Translations under genes and position numbers: made by a program | From: a bacterium | Lineage (GTDB): Bacteria > Patescibacteriota > Minisyncoccia > Minisyncoccales > CG1-02-41-26 | DNA length: 11,569 bases | NCBI GenBank assembly: GCA_021163625.1 | Contig: JAGGTS010000008.1 | Span: 1-11,569 of the forward strand | Reading direction: 5' to 3' | Notes under the pieces: model-generated | What the model was told of the DNA's origin: nothing | The model's database searches: none | What the model saw: only the letters and a program-made list of their open reading frames with translations | In this document: positions 1 to 6,898 of the stretch, piece by piece | Layout of the letters: each line of letters opens with the position of its first letter | Position numbering within the stretch: the stretch's first letter is position 1

Positions 1-1655
1 ACAACTCCAGCGATTTTGAAACAAAACTTGCAACCTTTATAAACTCAAAGGGAGAGAAAGCAAATATCCAGCCGCCAGAAATTGTTAAAGATTTCAAAGT
101 AGCGACATCATCTGCAAACATTGTTACTCTAAGCTGGGCAACTGCAACCGACGCTGACACTTCGCCAAAAGAAATATCGTATTTCGTTTACTATTCAAAT
201 AAAGAAAATATTACTAATGATAACTTAAACAGCACAAGCACGGAAATATCAACTTTAACAACAAAAGCAACTACAACAATTTCTATAAAACGTTTGTCTT
301 ATGACTCTGTTTATTATTTTGCAATCCGTGCTTTTGACGGCATCCGTTACTCGGCGCTTGCAACCACCAGCCCATTTGCTGTTTGTCTGCCAAAAATTAC
401 CACATTGCAAGCAAGCCCCTCAACAGAGAGAGAAGCAATTGATTTAATTTGGGTGTCGCCCGCAGTGAAGGCTTGCACCACAAACAAATGTCCAGTTCTT
501 TTCAAGCCAGAGCATTACCAAATAAGATACGCGCAAAAAGAAATAGTAGAAAATCCGACAAATGATAACCAAATAAGCTGGGAAAAGGCAACTGATATTG
601 AAAACTCCTTGGAGCCAAGGGGAGAGAAAGAGGTTGAGCATTTTATAGTTAAAAATTTAGACCCAAATAAAATATATTATTTTGCGGTTAAATCAATTGG
701 GAAAAACAAAACAGTTTCCAAAATTTCCAACATTGCCAGGGCAAAACCAATCCCGGGATTTGAAGACAACAGCGATGGCACAATAACAGATCTTTATACG
801 GGATTAACTTGGATAAAAGACGGATCAAGCAGCTCCTCCCTTAACGGCGTAAGCACTACCCAAAGCCTTGCATTAAAAATTTGCGGCGGCATAGAATTTG
901 CAGGCTATAATGACTGGCGATTGCCAAGCTTTAAAGAGTTAGCAACTATTATTGACTTTGAAAAACAGGAAAAAGAAGGCGAGGCAAGAGTTTACAATGG
1001 ATTTACGAACATAAAGCCGGAAAATTACTGGACTTCCAACAGAAAAGAAATCCGCTCTTCGGATTGCTTATATGAAGGGCTTTACTTTAACCTAAAAAGC
1101 GGCAAAACAGAATATGCAAATTTTGTTTTAGGAAGCTCACCCCACTACTACTTCTTGCCGGTCAGAAAGAGTAAAACAGCGGCAACAACAAGCAACGATT
1201 TAATAGATAACAACGACGGCACAATTTATGACCCAGAAACAAATTTAACTTGGCTCGGAGCAAAATTTGCAAAAACATTCGCTCCAGGCATGGGCTCTTT
1301 TTATTATGACAACAGGATGAATTTGAACGAAGCCTTGCAATTCGCAAGCAACGCGGCTCTATGCAAGGATAAAAGTTTACAGGGAACCAAAGAAGAAAAA
1401 GGGGATTGTTCAAAACATGGAGGCGTGCTTTATGACGATTGGCGATTGCCAAATATCTTGGAGATTATAAAAATAAGCAGAGGAGGTAAATCTCTTATCC
1501 TTCCCTATCAAGGAAACTACGCAAGCTATCTTTCTATGACAAAGCCAACTGATGAAGAATGCTGGGCAGCTGGGAATGAAAGGGATTATGGCAAATTGTC
1601 TATTTTTGGTAAAAATGCAAGAGCAAATATTCAGCTCGTCCGTGATAATTTTTAG
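1..1655 (+). CDS. FN3- and DUF1566-repeat surface/secreted protein, 5' partial
   Basis: The reading frame (codons from base 3) is open from the window edge to TAG at 1653-1655, giving 550 visible residues; the true start lies upstream. An internal TTG at 294 is not a credible start because it falls inside a domain. By visible residue number: a fibronectin type III-like domain at about 24-108 (PPEIVKDFKV, TLSWATATD, YDSVYYFAIRAFD); a second at about 131-250 (IDLIWVSP, YYFAVKSI); then two DUF1566/Lcl_C domains at about 253-390 and 399-550. Each DUF1566 copy opens with D-N-DGTI-D-TgLTW (DNSDGTITDLYTGLTW; DNNDGTIYDPETNLTW), carries a DWRLP core (NDWRLPSFKEL; DDWRLPNILEI) and closes with a VR strand (LPVRKSK; LVRDNF), so both look complete. 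FN3 plus Lcl_C architectures usually belong to exported, cell-surface proteins, possibly adhesive or carbohydrate-binding. The signal peptide would be outside the window. It converges on the pseudoprotease gene. Specific ligand unknown. Confidence 0.85.
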   Translation, partial: NSSDFETKLATFINSKGEKANIQPPEIVKDFKVATSSANIVTLSWATATDADTSPKEISYFVYYSNKENITNDNLNSTSTEISTLTTKATTTISIKRLSYDSVYYFAIRAFDGIRYSALATTSPFAVCLPKITTLQASPSTEREAIDLIWVSPAVKACTTNKCPVLFKPEHYQIRYAQKEIVENPTNDNQISWEKATDIENSLEPRGEKEVEHFIVKNLDPNKIYYFAVKSIGKNKTVSKISNIARAKPIPGFEDNSDGTITDLYTGLTWIKDGSSSSSLNGVSTTQSLALKICGGIEFAGYNDWRLPSFKELATIIDFEKQEKEGEARVYNGFTNIKPENYWTSNRKEIRSSDCLYEGLYFNLKSGKTEYANFVLGSSPHYYFLPVRKSKTAATTSNDLIDNNDGTIYDPETNLTWLGAKFAKTFAPGMGSFYYDNRMNLNEALQFASNAALCKDKSLQGTKEEKGDCSKHGGVLYDDWRLPNILEIIKISRGGKSLILPYQGNYASYLSMTKPTDEECWAAGNERDYGKLSIFGKNARANIQLVRDNF

Positions 1656-1740
1656 CTCTTTTTTCGGCTCTAAAATAGAGAATGGCTTTATTTTCCTCTC
1701 TAAACGCTTACATCTTAGCCTAAAAACTACAAAACTAAAT

Positions 1741-1792
1741 CCTACAAGGTCCAGCCTCGCAGGATTGATTAAGCCTGACAGGATTAATAAGG
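1741..1792. repeat. Imperfect tandem repeat, about 19-bp unit, in the convergent junction
   Basis: Three adjacent units each start with CCT, two or three variable bases and then AAGG or CAGG: a short one at 1741-1754 (CCTACAAGGTCCAG), then CCTCGCAGGATTGATTAAG at 1755-1773 and CCTGACAGGATTAATAAGG at 1774-1792. The two full units agree at roughly three-quarters of positions. The array ends exactly where the stop codon of the leftward pseudoprotease gene begins (1793-1795). AATCCT (1738-1743) and AGGATT (1761-1766) could also pair as a weak stem. It may act as a 3'-end structure for one or both converging genes, or belong to a dispersed genomic repeat family; function is unproven. Confidence 0.55.
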
Positions 1793-2560
1793 TCAAAAAC
1801 CGGCAAAAGAACGGATTTTTGATGCAGGAATCAGGCAGACGCGGCCAAAGCCCAAGCTATCATTATTTTCATTGCTGTTTGAAAAGTTTTTTACTTCAGC
1901 AAACCCGAGAAAATCGCCTTCTAAATTAAAAGCAGGACAACCATTAAAAGAATTGTCTTCCAAGATATTTGTTTCAATAAGGCTGTTGCCAATTGAGCGG
2001 ATAATCCCTTTATTAACAAAAAATGATACCTTTCCCCGATTTTCCTCTTTCTTTAACAAAAATATCTGCTGCCCAAGGAATGTCTCGTCCGGCTGGGCAA
2101 AACTTGTTGTTTTTAAATTATTCGCATCAACCTTTAGAATAACTAGTCCCTGCTTTTCATCTTTAGACAATACTTTAAAGCTGACCTCCTTGCCATTTAG
2201 GTTTAAGAAGCCACTGCTTTTTAAAAACTGAAGCTTGGAAGCATCAAAAGCAACTATTAGCCCGTCTCTTGTGAGAGAAATAGCGCAAATATTGCTTTTA
2301 TCTTTATCTTTGGCATCGTTAAAAGAAATCCAGACTACAACATCCTTAACTTTATCAATGCTTTCTTCTAAGACATCTGAGTCCTGAACAATAATTTTTT
2401 CCACCGGGTTATAGACAATTTCTCTTTTCAGCCCTTTTATTATTTTAAATTTCCCGAGAAAGGGATTGGATGCTAAAAAAGGCGCAACCCAAATCTGAAC
2501 AACCAAAACTATCAGAATTGCCAGAATCAAAAAAATAATGCTTTTAAGGATAAAATTCAT
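1793..2560 (-). CDS. Membrane-anchored trypsin/HtrA-fold protein, predicted catalytically inactive
   Basis: 255 residues from ATG to TGA. An N-terminal hydrophobic helix (about residues 4-27) with few flanking charges suggests a membrane anchor, with the rest outside the cytoplasm. Residues about 70-255 follow the HtrA/DegP protease pattern: strand VVVWISF (75-80), SLTRDGLIVAFDA where the family has a DGYILTNxHVV block, FKVLSKDEKQGLVILKVDANNL where it has a DxxTDLAVLKVDA block, GIIRSIGNSLIETNI (185-199) and DNSFNGCPAFNLEGDFLGF (202-220) where it has NPGNSGGPLLNLxGEVIGI. At the aligned catalytic positions His becomes Ala107 (or Asp106), Asp becomes Gly138 and Ser becomes Asn206, and the GSG oxyanion stretch is missing. 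I infer a pseudoprotease with a binding, scaffolding or sensing role. No PDZ domain follows. No clear ribosome-binding site. The alignment was made by eye, so family membership is likely but not certain. Confidence 0.75.
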   Translation of the reverse strand: MNFILKSIIFLILAILIVLVVQIWVAPFLASNPFLGKFKIIKGLKREIVYNPVEKIIVQDSDVLEESIDKVKDVVVWISFNDAKDKDKSNICAISLTRDGLIVAFDASKLQFLKSSGFLNLNGKEVSFKVLSKDEKQGLVILKVDANNLKTTSFAQPDETFLGQQIFLLKKEENRGKVSFFVNKGIIRSIGNSLIETNILEDNSFNGCPAFNLEGDFLGFAEVKNFSNSNENNDSLGFGRVCLIPASKIRSFAGF

Positions 2561-2668
2561 AATAATAAATTGTCTATCTAATTACTAAATTCTAAATCTC
2601 AAATAATTTCAAAGTTTAAATGATTAAAATTTAATGCAAAATGCGAAAATCAAAAATCAAAATGATAA

Positions 2669-2683
2669 CTCAAAATGCAAAAT
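2669..2683. repeat. Left arm of inverted A-rich repeat flanking the four-helix gene
   Basis: CTCAAAATGCAAAAT here is the exact reverse complement of 3046-3060. It abuts and overlaps the stop codon of the four-helix-bundle gene, and lies in a wider AT-rich tract (about 2580-2685) of CAAAAT/AAATCAAAA words almost free of G on this strand. AAATCTCAAA at 2594-2603 is a second short word with an inverted match, at 3055-3064. Confidence 0.6.
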
Positions 2684-3054
2684 TACTTTCTCTTCTTCAA
2701 GGTTAAGATGCTAGAAGCAATGATTTTGGCAATTTCATTTGCATCCTTATACAGAAGATCTAATTCGTTTTTAAATTCTGGGGCAATATTCCGAAAAATT
2801 ATCAGCCAATAGATCGTTTCGTTAGCAGACTTAAGAGCAATTTCGAAAAAGCGAATATAATCTTTTTTGGAAGATGAGGCTTTAGCTTCAGTAACATTGG
2901 CACCAATGGAAGTTGCACTCCGAATTAATTGATCGATAAGAGACCACAGCACTCTCTTTTTTCTCGCTTTCTCGGATAACTTTAACACTTTGATTGAAAA
3001 TTTAATCAATCTTTTTATAAAATTCTCTTTGAATTTTGATTTATCATTTTGCAT
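2683..3054 (-). CDS. Four-helix bundle protein (S23 / 23S rRNA intervening-sequence protein family)
   Basis: About 123 residues from ATG at 3054 to TAA; basic and predicted all-helical. The frame is also open upstream, with a TTG at 3081 and no stop until 3121-3123. I chose ATG 3054 because the upstream codons are translated low-complexity repeat (LNQNSNLK) rather than conserved domain, and no Shine-Dalgarno favours either. The family signature is clear: SLIDQLIRSATSIGANVTEA (a helix ending in the typical I-x-x-N-x-x-EA), then SSKKDYIRFFEIALKSANET, as in TIGR02436/S23 proteins, where the usual form is 'S..D...F..IA.gSa.E'. These are thought to form pentameric nucleic-acid-binding bundles; close relatives include the Avd accessory protein of diversity-generating retroelements. 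The biochemical role of free-standing copies is unknown. Inverted CAAAAT-type repeats border the gene, which suggests past mobility as a cassette. It lies 107 bases downstream of clpB. Confidence 0.85.
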   Translation of the reverse strand: MQNDKSKFKENFIKRLIKFSIKVLKLSEKARKKRVLWSLIDQLIRSATSIGANVTEAKASSSKKDYIRFFEIALKSANETIYWLIIFRNIAPEFKNELDLLYKDANEIAKIIASSILTLKKRK

Positions 3055-3060
3055 TTTGAG
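3046..3060. repeat. Right arm of inverted A-rich repeat flanking the four-helix gene
   Basis: ATTTTGCATTTTGAG, the exact reverse complement of 2669-2683, falls across the ATG chosen for the four-helix gene (3052-3054). The surrounding tract (about 3030-3150) continues with TTTTGATTT/ATTTGAATT words. Repeat sequence therefore supplies the start region of this gene. Confidence 0.6.
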
Positions 3061-3161
3061 ATTTGAATTTTGATTTAACAATTTTGTCTTAGATTTTGGC
3101 CATTTGGATTTGTTTAGGCTTTAAAGGTTTAAATTTAGGATTTACCTATTTTTTCCCTCGT

Positions 3162-5861
3162 TTATTTTGCTAATACTTTTTCCCTTGGCTTTGAAGAAGT
3201 TTTCTTAAAATTGCGGAAGACAATCTTTCCTTTTTCAATATCAACAAAGACATTGCAATTCTCTTTTATCTCTGATGTTATAATCTTCAAAGATAACGAA
3301 TTAAGAATAAGCTGTTGGATAACCCGCTTTAACGGCCTCGCTCCTAAATTTGGATTATATCCTTTTTTTGTCAACATTTCCTTCACCGCCCGGGAAAAAC
3401 TTAACTTAATATTTTTTGTTTCCTTTAGCCGTTTCTTAACTACTTCCAATTCTAAATCAACAATTTTAGCAATGTCTTCCTTTGTTAAATAATTAAATAT
3501 AATAATCTCGTCAATCCTGTTTAAAAATTCAGGTTTAAATGATTCTTTAAGCACCTCCTGAATCTTTTCCTTTATGTCTTCTTTCCGCCTTTCTGTCTTT
3601 CTGTCATTTGCCTCAAAGCCAACTTCTTTCATTTCGGAAATATATTCAGAGCCAATATTGGAGGTCATTATAATAATTGTGTTTTTAAAAGAAACAATCC
3701 TCCCTTTTGAGTCAGTTAAACGGCCGTCTTCAAAAATCTGCAATAAGATATTAAAAACTTCCGGGTGAGCTTTTTCTATTTCGTCAAGCAAAATAACGCT
3801 GTAAGGCCTTCGGCGTATTTTTTCTGTTAGCTGGCCGCCTTCTTCATAACCAACATAGCCCGGAGGAGAACCCATAATTTTTGAGACGCTGTACTTTTCC
3901 ATATACTCAGACATATCAAGCCTTACCAGCGCTTTTTCAGTATTAAATAAGAACCTTGCCAAAGTCCTGGCTGTTTCTGTTTTGCCAACGCCCGTCGGGC
4001 CTAAAAACAAGAAAACCCCAATCGGCCTGTTCTCCTCGGCGATGCCAGCCCTTGACCTTCTAATTGCATTTGAAACCGCCCTAAGGGCGTCATCTTGGCC
4101 AATCACCCTCTGCCTTAAAATATCTTCCATCCTTTCAAGCTTTTTTGCTTCTTTTTCTATCAAACGCGTCACAGGAATGCCTGTCCAATTAGAAACAACT
4201 TGAGCGACATTTTCTTCTGTCACCTCTTCTTTTAAAAGATGGTTTTTCTTTTGAAAATCGCGAAGTTTCTTTTCTGTAAGGCTTAAGCTCTTTTTAAGCT
4301 CTGGTATCTTGCCGTATTTTAACTCGGCAACCCTCTGCAAATCAGCCTTTCTTTGGGCAATCTCAACCTGAAAGGAGGCATCATCAATTTCCTTTTTTAA
4401 GGCTTTAATTTTGAGAATCAATTTCTTTTCTGAATCCCATTTTGCCTTTAAGGCTTTCGCCTTTTCATTCAAGTCGGCAAGCGAGCGTTCTATCACTTTC
4501 AACCTCTTCTGAGAGCCTTTTTCTTTTTTTAGAACTTGCTTTTCAATTTCAAGTTTTGTAATCTCTTCATTAATCTCTTCAAGTTCTGTGGGCTCTGACT
4601 CCATTTCCAACCGCAGGGCAGAAGCTGCTTCGTCCATTAAGTCAACTGCTTTATCTGGCAAAAACCTGTCAGTAATATAACGATTGCTAAGTTCGGCGGC
4701 AGCTTTCAGGGCTGAATCTTTAATTTTTACGCCATGATGAAGCTCATATTTTTCTTTCAAGCCGCGTAAAATCGAAACTGTGTCTTCAACAGAAGGCTCT
4801 GATACGTATACTGGCTGGAATCTCCTTTCTAAAGCAGGGTCTTTTTCTATATATTTTTGGTACTCTTTCAAAGTAGTGGCGCCTATTGCCCTTAATTCGC
4901 CCCGGGCCAAGGCAGGTTTTAAAAGATTTGAAGCGTCCACCGCGCCCTCAGCAGCGCCAGCGCCAACCAAAGTATGGAGTTCGTCAATAAACAATATATA
5001 ATGGTCTTTTGCTCTTCTTATCTCTCTCAAAAGAGCTTTAATGCGGGATTCAAATTCGCCGCGGTATTTCGTGCCTGCAATTAAAGCGCCCAAATCTAAG
5101 GCAATTATCTCTCTGCCACTTAAACTGTCAGGGACATTTAAGCTGGCAATCTTCTTTGCAAGCCCTTCAACTATTGCCGTCTTGCCAACGCCTGCTTCGC
5201 CGATTAAAACAGGATTATTCTTAGTCCTCCGCGATAAGACCTGCATTAGCCTTCTAATTTCCATTTCTCTGCCTATAACAGGGTCAAGTTTTCCTTCTTT
5301 CGCCAGTGTTGTTAAATTTCTTGTATATTTTTTAATTACTTCATATTTTGATTCAGGCTCCGGGTCAACAATTTTCTCATCGCCGCGAAATTGGGAAAGC
5401 GTTTTAAGAACACTCTCCCTGTCTAGGCTCCTTATGCTTGCTTGGGGCAAAAAGCGAGCATTAGCCAAAACTTCGCCTGCTTTAGTTTGGCTATCCAAAA
5501 GAGCAAGAAAAAGATGTTCAACTGAGATAAACCCGTCTCCCATTGCCATTGCCTCATCACGCGCCTTCTCTAACGCCTGGCCCAGGTCTTGGGTAAGGTA
5601 AAACTGGCCCAGCGACTGAATAGGGCCGGCAGACAAGGGAAGAGTATTAATAGCTTTGCTTATTTTCCTTCTTAAATCTTCAACATCAACCTGCAAATTG
5701 CCAAGAACAGTCAAAACAATACTTTCTTCCTGCTGCAAAAGAGCAGCCAAAAGATGCAGGGCATCCACTTGTTGCTGGCCCTTTTGCTTAGCTATATTTT
5801 GCGCTTGAATTATTGCTTCTTGAGCTTTATGGGTAAAATCACCCCCTTGAACAAAGGACAT
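3162..5861 (-). CDS. clpB: ATP-dependent disaggregase ClpB
   Basis: 899 residues, slightly longer than the usual 850-870. This cytoplasmic hexameric AAA+ chaperone threads aggregated proteins through its pore, normally with DnaK/DnaJ. Domains: two Clp-N repeats at about 5-150; AAA+ module 1 with Walker A GEAGVGKT (221-228), Walker B ILFIDE (289-294), pore-loop GTKYRGEFE (263-271) and arginine-finger ERRF (345-348); a long charged coiled-coil M domain (about 415-545), which separates ClpB from ClpA/ClpC; AAA+ module 2 with GPTGVGKT (621-628), VILLDEIEKAH (689-699), pore-loop GYVGYEEGG (668-676) and sensor-2 GARPLKR (840-846). No IGF/L-type ClpP-docking loop was evident. The tail after about 880 is Lys/Ser-rich (KKTSSKPREKVLAK) and unlike the core. 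ATG start with no Shine-Dalgarno; a promoter lies about 100 bases upstream. No CIRCE operator (TTAGCACTC-N9-GAGTGCTAA) was found, so HrcA control is not supported. Confidence 0.97.
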   Translation of the reverse strand: MSFVQGGDFTHKAQEAIIQAQNIAKQKGQQQVDALHLLAALLQQEESIVLTVLGNLQVDVEDLRRKISKAINTLPLSAGPIQSLGQFYLTQDLGQALEKARDEAMAMGDGFISVEHLFLALLDSQTKAGEVLANARFLPQASIRSLDRESVLKTLSQFRGDEKIVDPEPESKYEVIKKYTRNLTTLAKEGKLDPVIGREMEIRRLMQVLSRRTKNNPVLIGEAGVGKTAIVEGLAKKIASLNVPDSLSGREIIALDLGALIAGTKYRGEFESRIKALLREIRRAKDHYILFIDELHTLVGAGAAEGAVDASNLLKPALARGELRAIGATTLKEYQKYIEKDPALERRFQPVYVSEPSVEDTVSILRGLKEKYELHHGVKIKDSALKAAAELSNRYITDRFLPDKAVDLMDEAASALRLEMESEPTELEEINEEITKLEIEKQVLKKEKGSQKRLKVIERSLADLNEKAKALKAKWDSEKKLILKIKALKKEIDDASFQVEIAQRKADLQRVAELKYGKIPELKKSLSLTEKKLRDFQKKNHLLKEEVTEENVAQVVSNWTGIPVTRLIEKEAKKLERMEDILRQRVIGQDDALRAVSNAIRRSRAGIAEENRPIGVFLFLGPTGVGKTETARTLARFLFNTEKALVRLDMSEYMEKYSVSKIMGSPPGYVGYEEGGQLTEKIRRRPYSVILLDEIEKAHPEVFNILLQIFEDGRLTDSKGRIVSFKNTIIIMTSNIGSEYISEMKEVGFEANDRKTERRKEDIKEKIQEVLKESFKPEFLNRIDEIIIFNYLTKEDIAKIVDLELEVVKKRLKETKNIKLSFSRAVKEMLTKKGYNPNLGARPLKRVIQQLILNSLSLKIITSEIKENCNVFVDIEKGKIVFRNFKKTSSKPREKVLAK

Positions 5862-5963
5862 ATTTGATAGTTTAATTTACGCTTTATGTTTAACATTTTA
5901 ATTTTACCTTAAAATTTGCTTTATTGCAAACAAATAAAACAAATAATAAGATAAATAGGTGAT

Positions 5964-5992
5964 AGAATAATACAAATTTAAGAGATTGTCAA
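5964..5992 (-). promoter_or_regulatory. Sigma70-type promoter for clpB
   Basis: On the minus strand a perfect -35 TTGACA (5987-5992) is followed by a 17-base spacer and a -10 TATTCT (5964-5969, 4 of 6 to TATAAT). Transcription would start near 5957 and leave a leader of roughly 95 bases before the clpB ATG. It lies in the 195-base uppS-clpB gap, so clpB can be transcribed separately from uppS. Confidence 0.6.
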
Positions 5993-6056
5993 GAGAGCGT
6001 ATAATAGAGGCAATTGCGCTATCCGAAAGTGTAAAAATTATTAGAGACTACAAAAA

Positions 6057-6743
6057 CTACCTGCCAAACCTTCTCTGGCGGCGGCTATAATCAAGGAAAG
6101 CCTTATCTAAATCTTTTTCATTAAAATCTGGCCAATATTTATCTATAAAACAAAGCTCCGAATAAGCTGCTTGCCAAATTAGAAAATTAGAAAGGCGCTT
6201 TTCCATTCCAGTTCTGATAATGAAATCAGGATAAGGCAATTGGGCCGTCCAAAGGTTTTGGCTTATTGTTTTTTCATTGATTTTATTGGCTGGAATTTTT
6301 TTAGCAATAATTTTTTTAACCGCTTGAACAATCTCTAATCTCCCGCTATAAGAAATAGCCAAATTTAAAATTCCTTTTTCTCCCTTCTCGGTTAATTGCT
6401 CTGCTTTTCTTATTTTTTCCTGAAGGAATTTAGACAATTTTTCTTTTTGTCCAATTACTCTAACCTTTATCCCTTTTTTAACTAAATCGTTAATATGCTT
6501 CCTGCTAAAAACGCTTCCTATCAACCTCATTAAATAATTTACCTCTGTTTTAGACCTATTCCAGTTTTCAGAGGAAAAAACATAAATAGTTAAAATTTTT
6601 ACTCCTTTTTCACGGGCGTATTCCCCTATTCTATTAAGATTATCTAATCCTCGACGATGGCCTTCAAAGGTTGGCAAACCTCTCTTTTTAGCCCAACGAC
6701 GATTGCCATCGATTATAATCCCTAAATGGTAAGGTATTTTCAT
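6057..6743 (-). CDS. uppS: Undecaprenyl diphosphate synthase (cis-prenyltransferase)
   Basis: 228 residues, somewhat shorter than the 240-255 typical of the family. It condenses isopentenyl diphosphate onto farnesyl diphosphate to make the C55 lipid carrier of cell-wall synthesis; cytoplasmic, membrane-associated. Conserved elements: IIIDGNRRWAKKRG at the start, with the Mg-binding/catalytic Asp12 and Arg/Trp contacts; GHRRG with His29; YVFSSENWNR (54-63); and the C-terminal block IIRTGMEKRLSNFLIWQ (175-191) followed by AYSEL (193-197), with the metal-ligand Glu196. The usual RTGGE/RTSGE reads RTGME here, a modest change in the diphosphate-binding loop. ATG start; the only Shine-Dalgarno candidate is a weak GGA. 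It lies 155 bases downstream of pth. Chain length (C50 versus C55) cannot be read from sequence. Confidence 0.96.
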   Translation of the reverse strand: MKIPYHLGIIIDGNRRWAKKRGLPTFEGHRRGLDNLNRIGEYAREKGVKILTIYVFSSENWNRSKTEVNYLMRLIGSVFSRKHINDLVKKGIKVRVIGQKEKLSKFLQEKIRKAEQLTEKGEKGILNLAISYSGRLEIVQAVKKIIAKKIPANKINEKTISQNLWTAQLPYPDFIIRTGMEKRLSNFLIWQAAYSELCFIDKYWPDFNEKDLDKAFLDYSRRQRRFGR

Positions 6744-6792
6744 ATAATTAATCCAAAAATATTTATAATAACTACAATAAAAAATCAGATTT

Positions 6793-6821
6793 CATATAAT
6801 AAATTATTTTAGCAATTTCAA
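6793..6821 (-). promoter_or_regulatory. Possible weak promoter for uppS
   Basis: On the minus strand TTGAAA (6816-6821), a 17-base spacer and TATATG (6793-6798, 4 of 6 to the -10 consensus) lie about 50 bases before the uppS ATG. The region is so AT-rich that a chance match is quite possible; uppS may equally be read through from pth. Confidence 0.3.
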
Positions 6822-6898
6822 AAAATTAATTTGAGCCTTTCCCGCTCTTCATTTCACCAGATTTTGGCAAGTTAAAGCTATTTTTTATGCCTTCCATC

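Noticed and set aside
294..296. TTG as the start codon of the FN3/DUF1566 gene
   Set aside because: The frame is open back to the window edge and the upstream residues complete an FN3-like domain, so the gene is simply cut by the window.
1668..1680. CTCTA-AAA-TAGAG hairpin as a terminator for the FN3/DUF1566 gene
   Set aside because: The stem is only 5 bp, AT-rich and not followed by a U-run on either strand.
1552..1929. 125-codon plus-strand open frame across the convergent junction
   Set aside because: It overlaps the ends of two better-supported genes and the tandem repeat, and its translation shows no domain features.
5041..5601. 186-codon open frame on the plus strand opposite clpB
   Set aside because: It lies wholly within clpB on the other strand, has no recognisable domain, and mirrors the codon pattern of a confident gene.
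6826..6870. GAGC/GCTC hairpin followed by a T-run downstream of pth as an intrinsic terminator
   Set aside because: The stem has only four pairs and the T-run begins about nine bases later, which is too weak to support.
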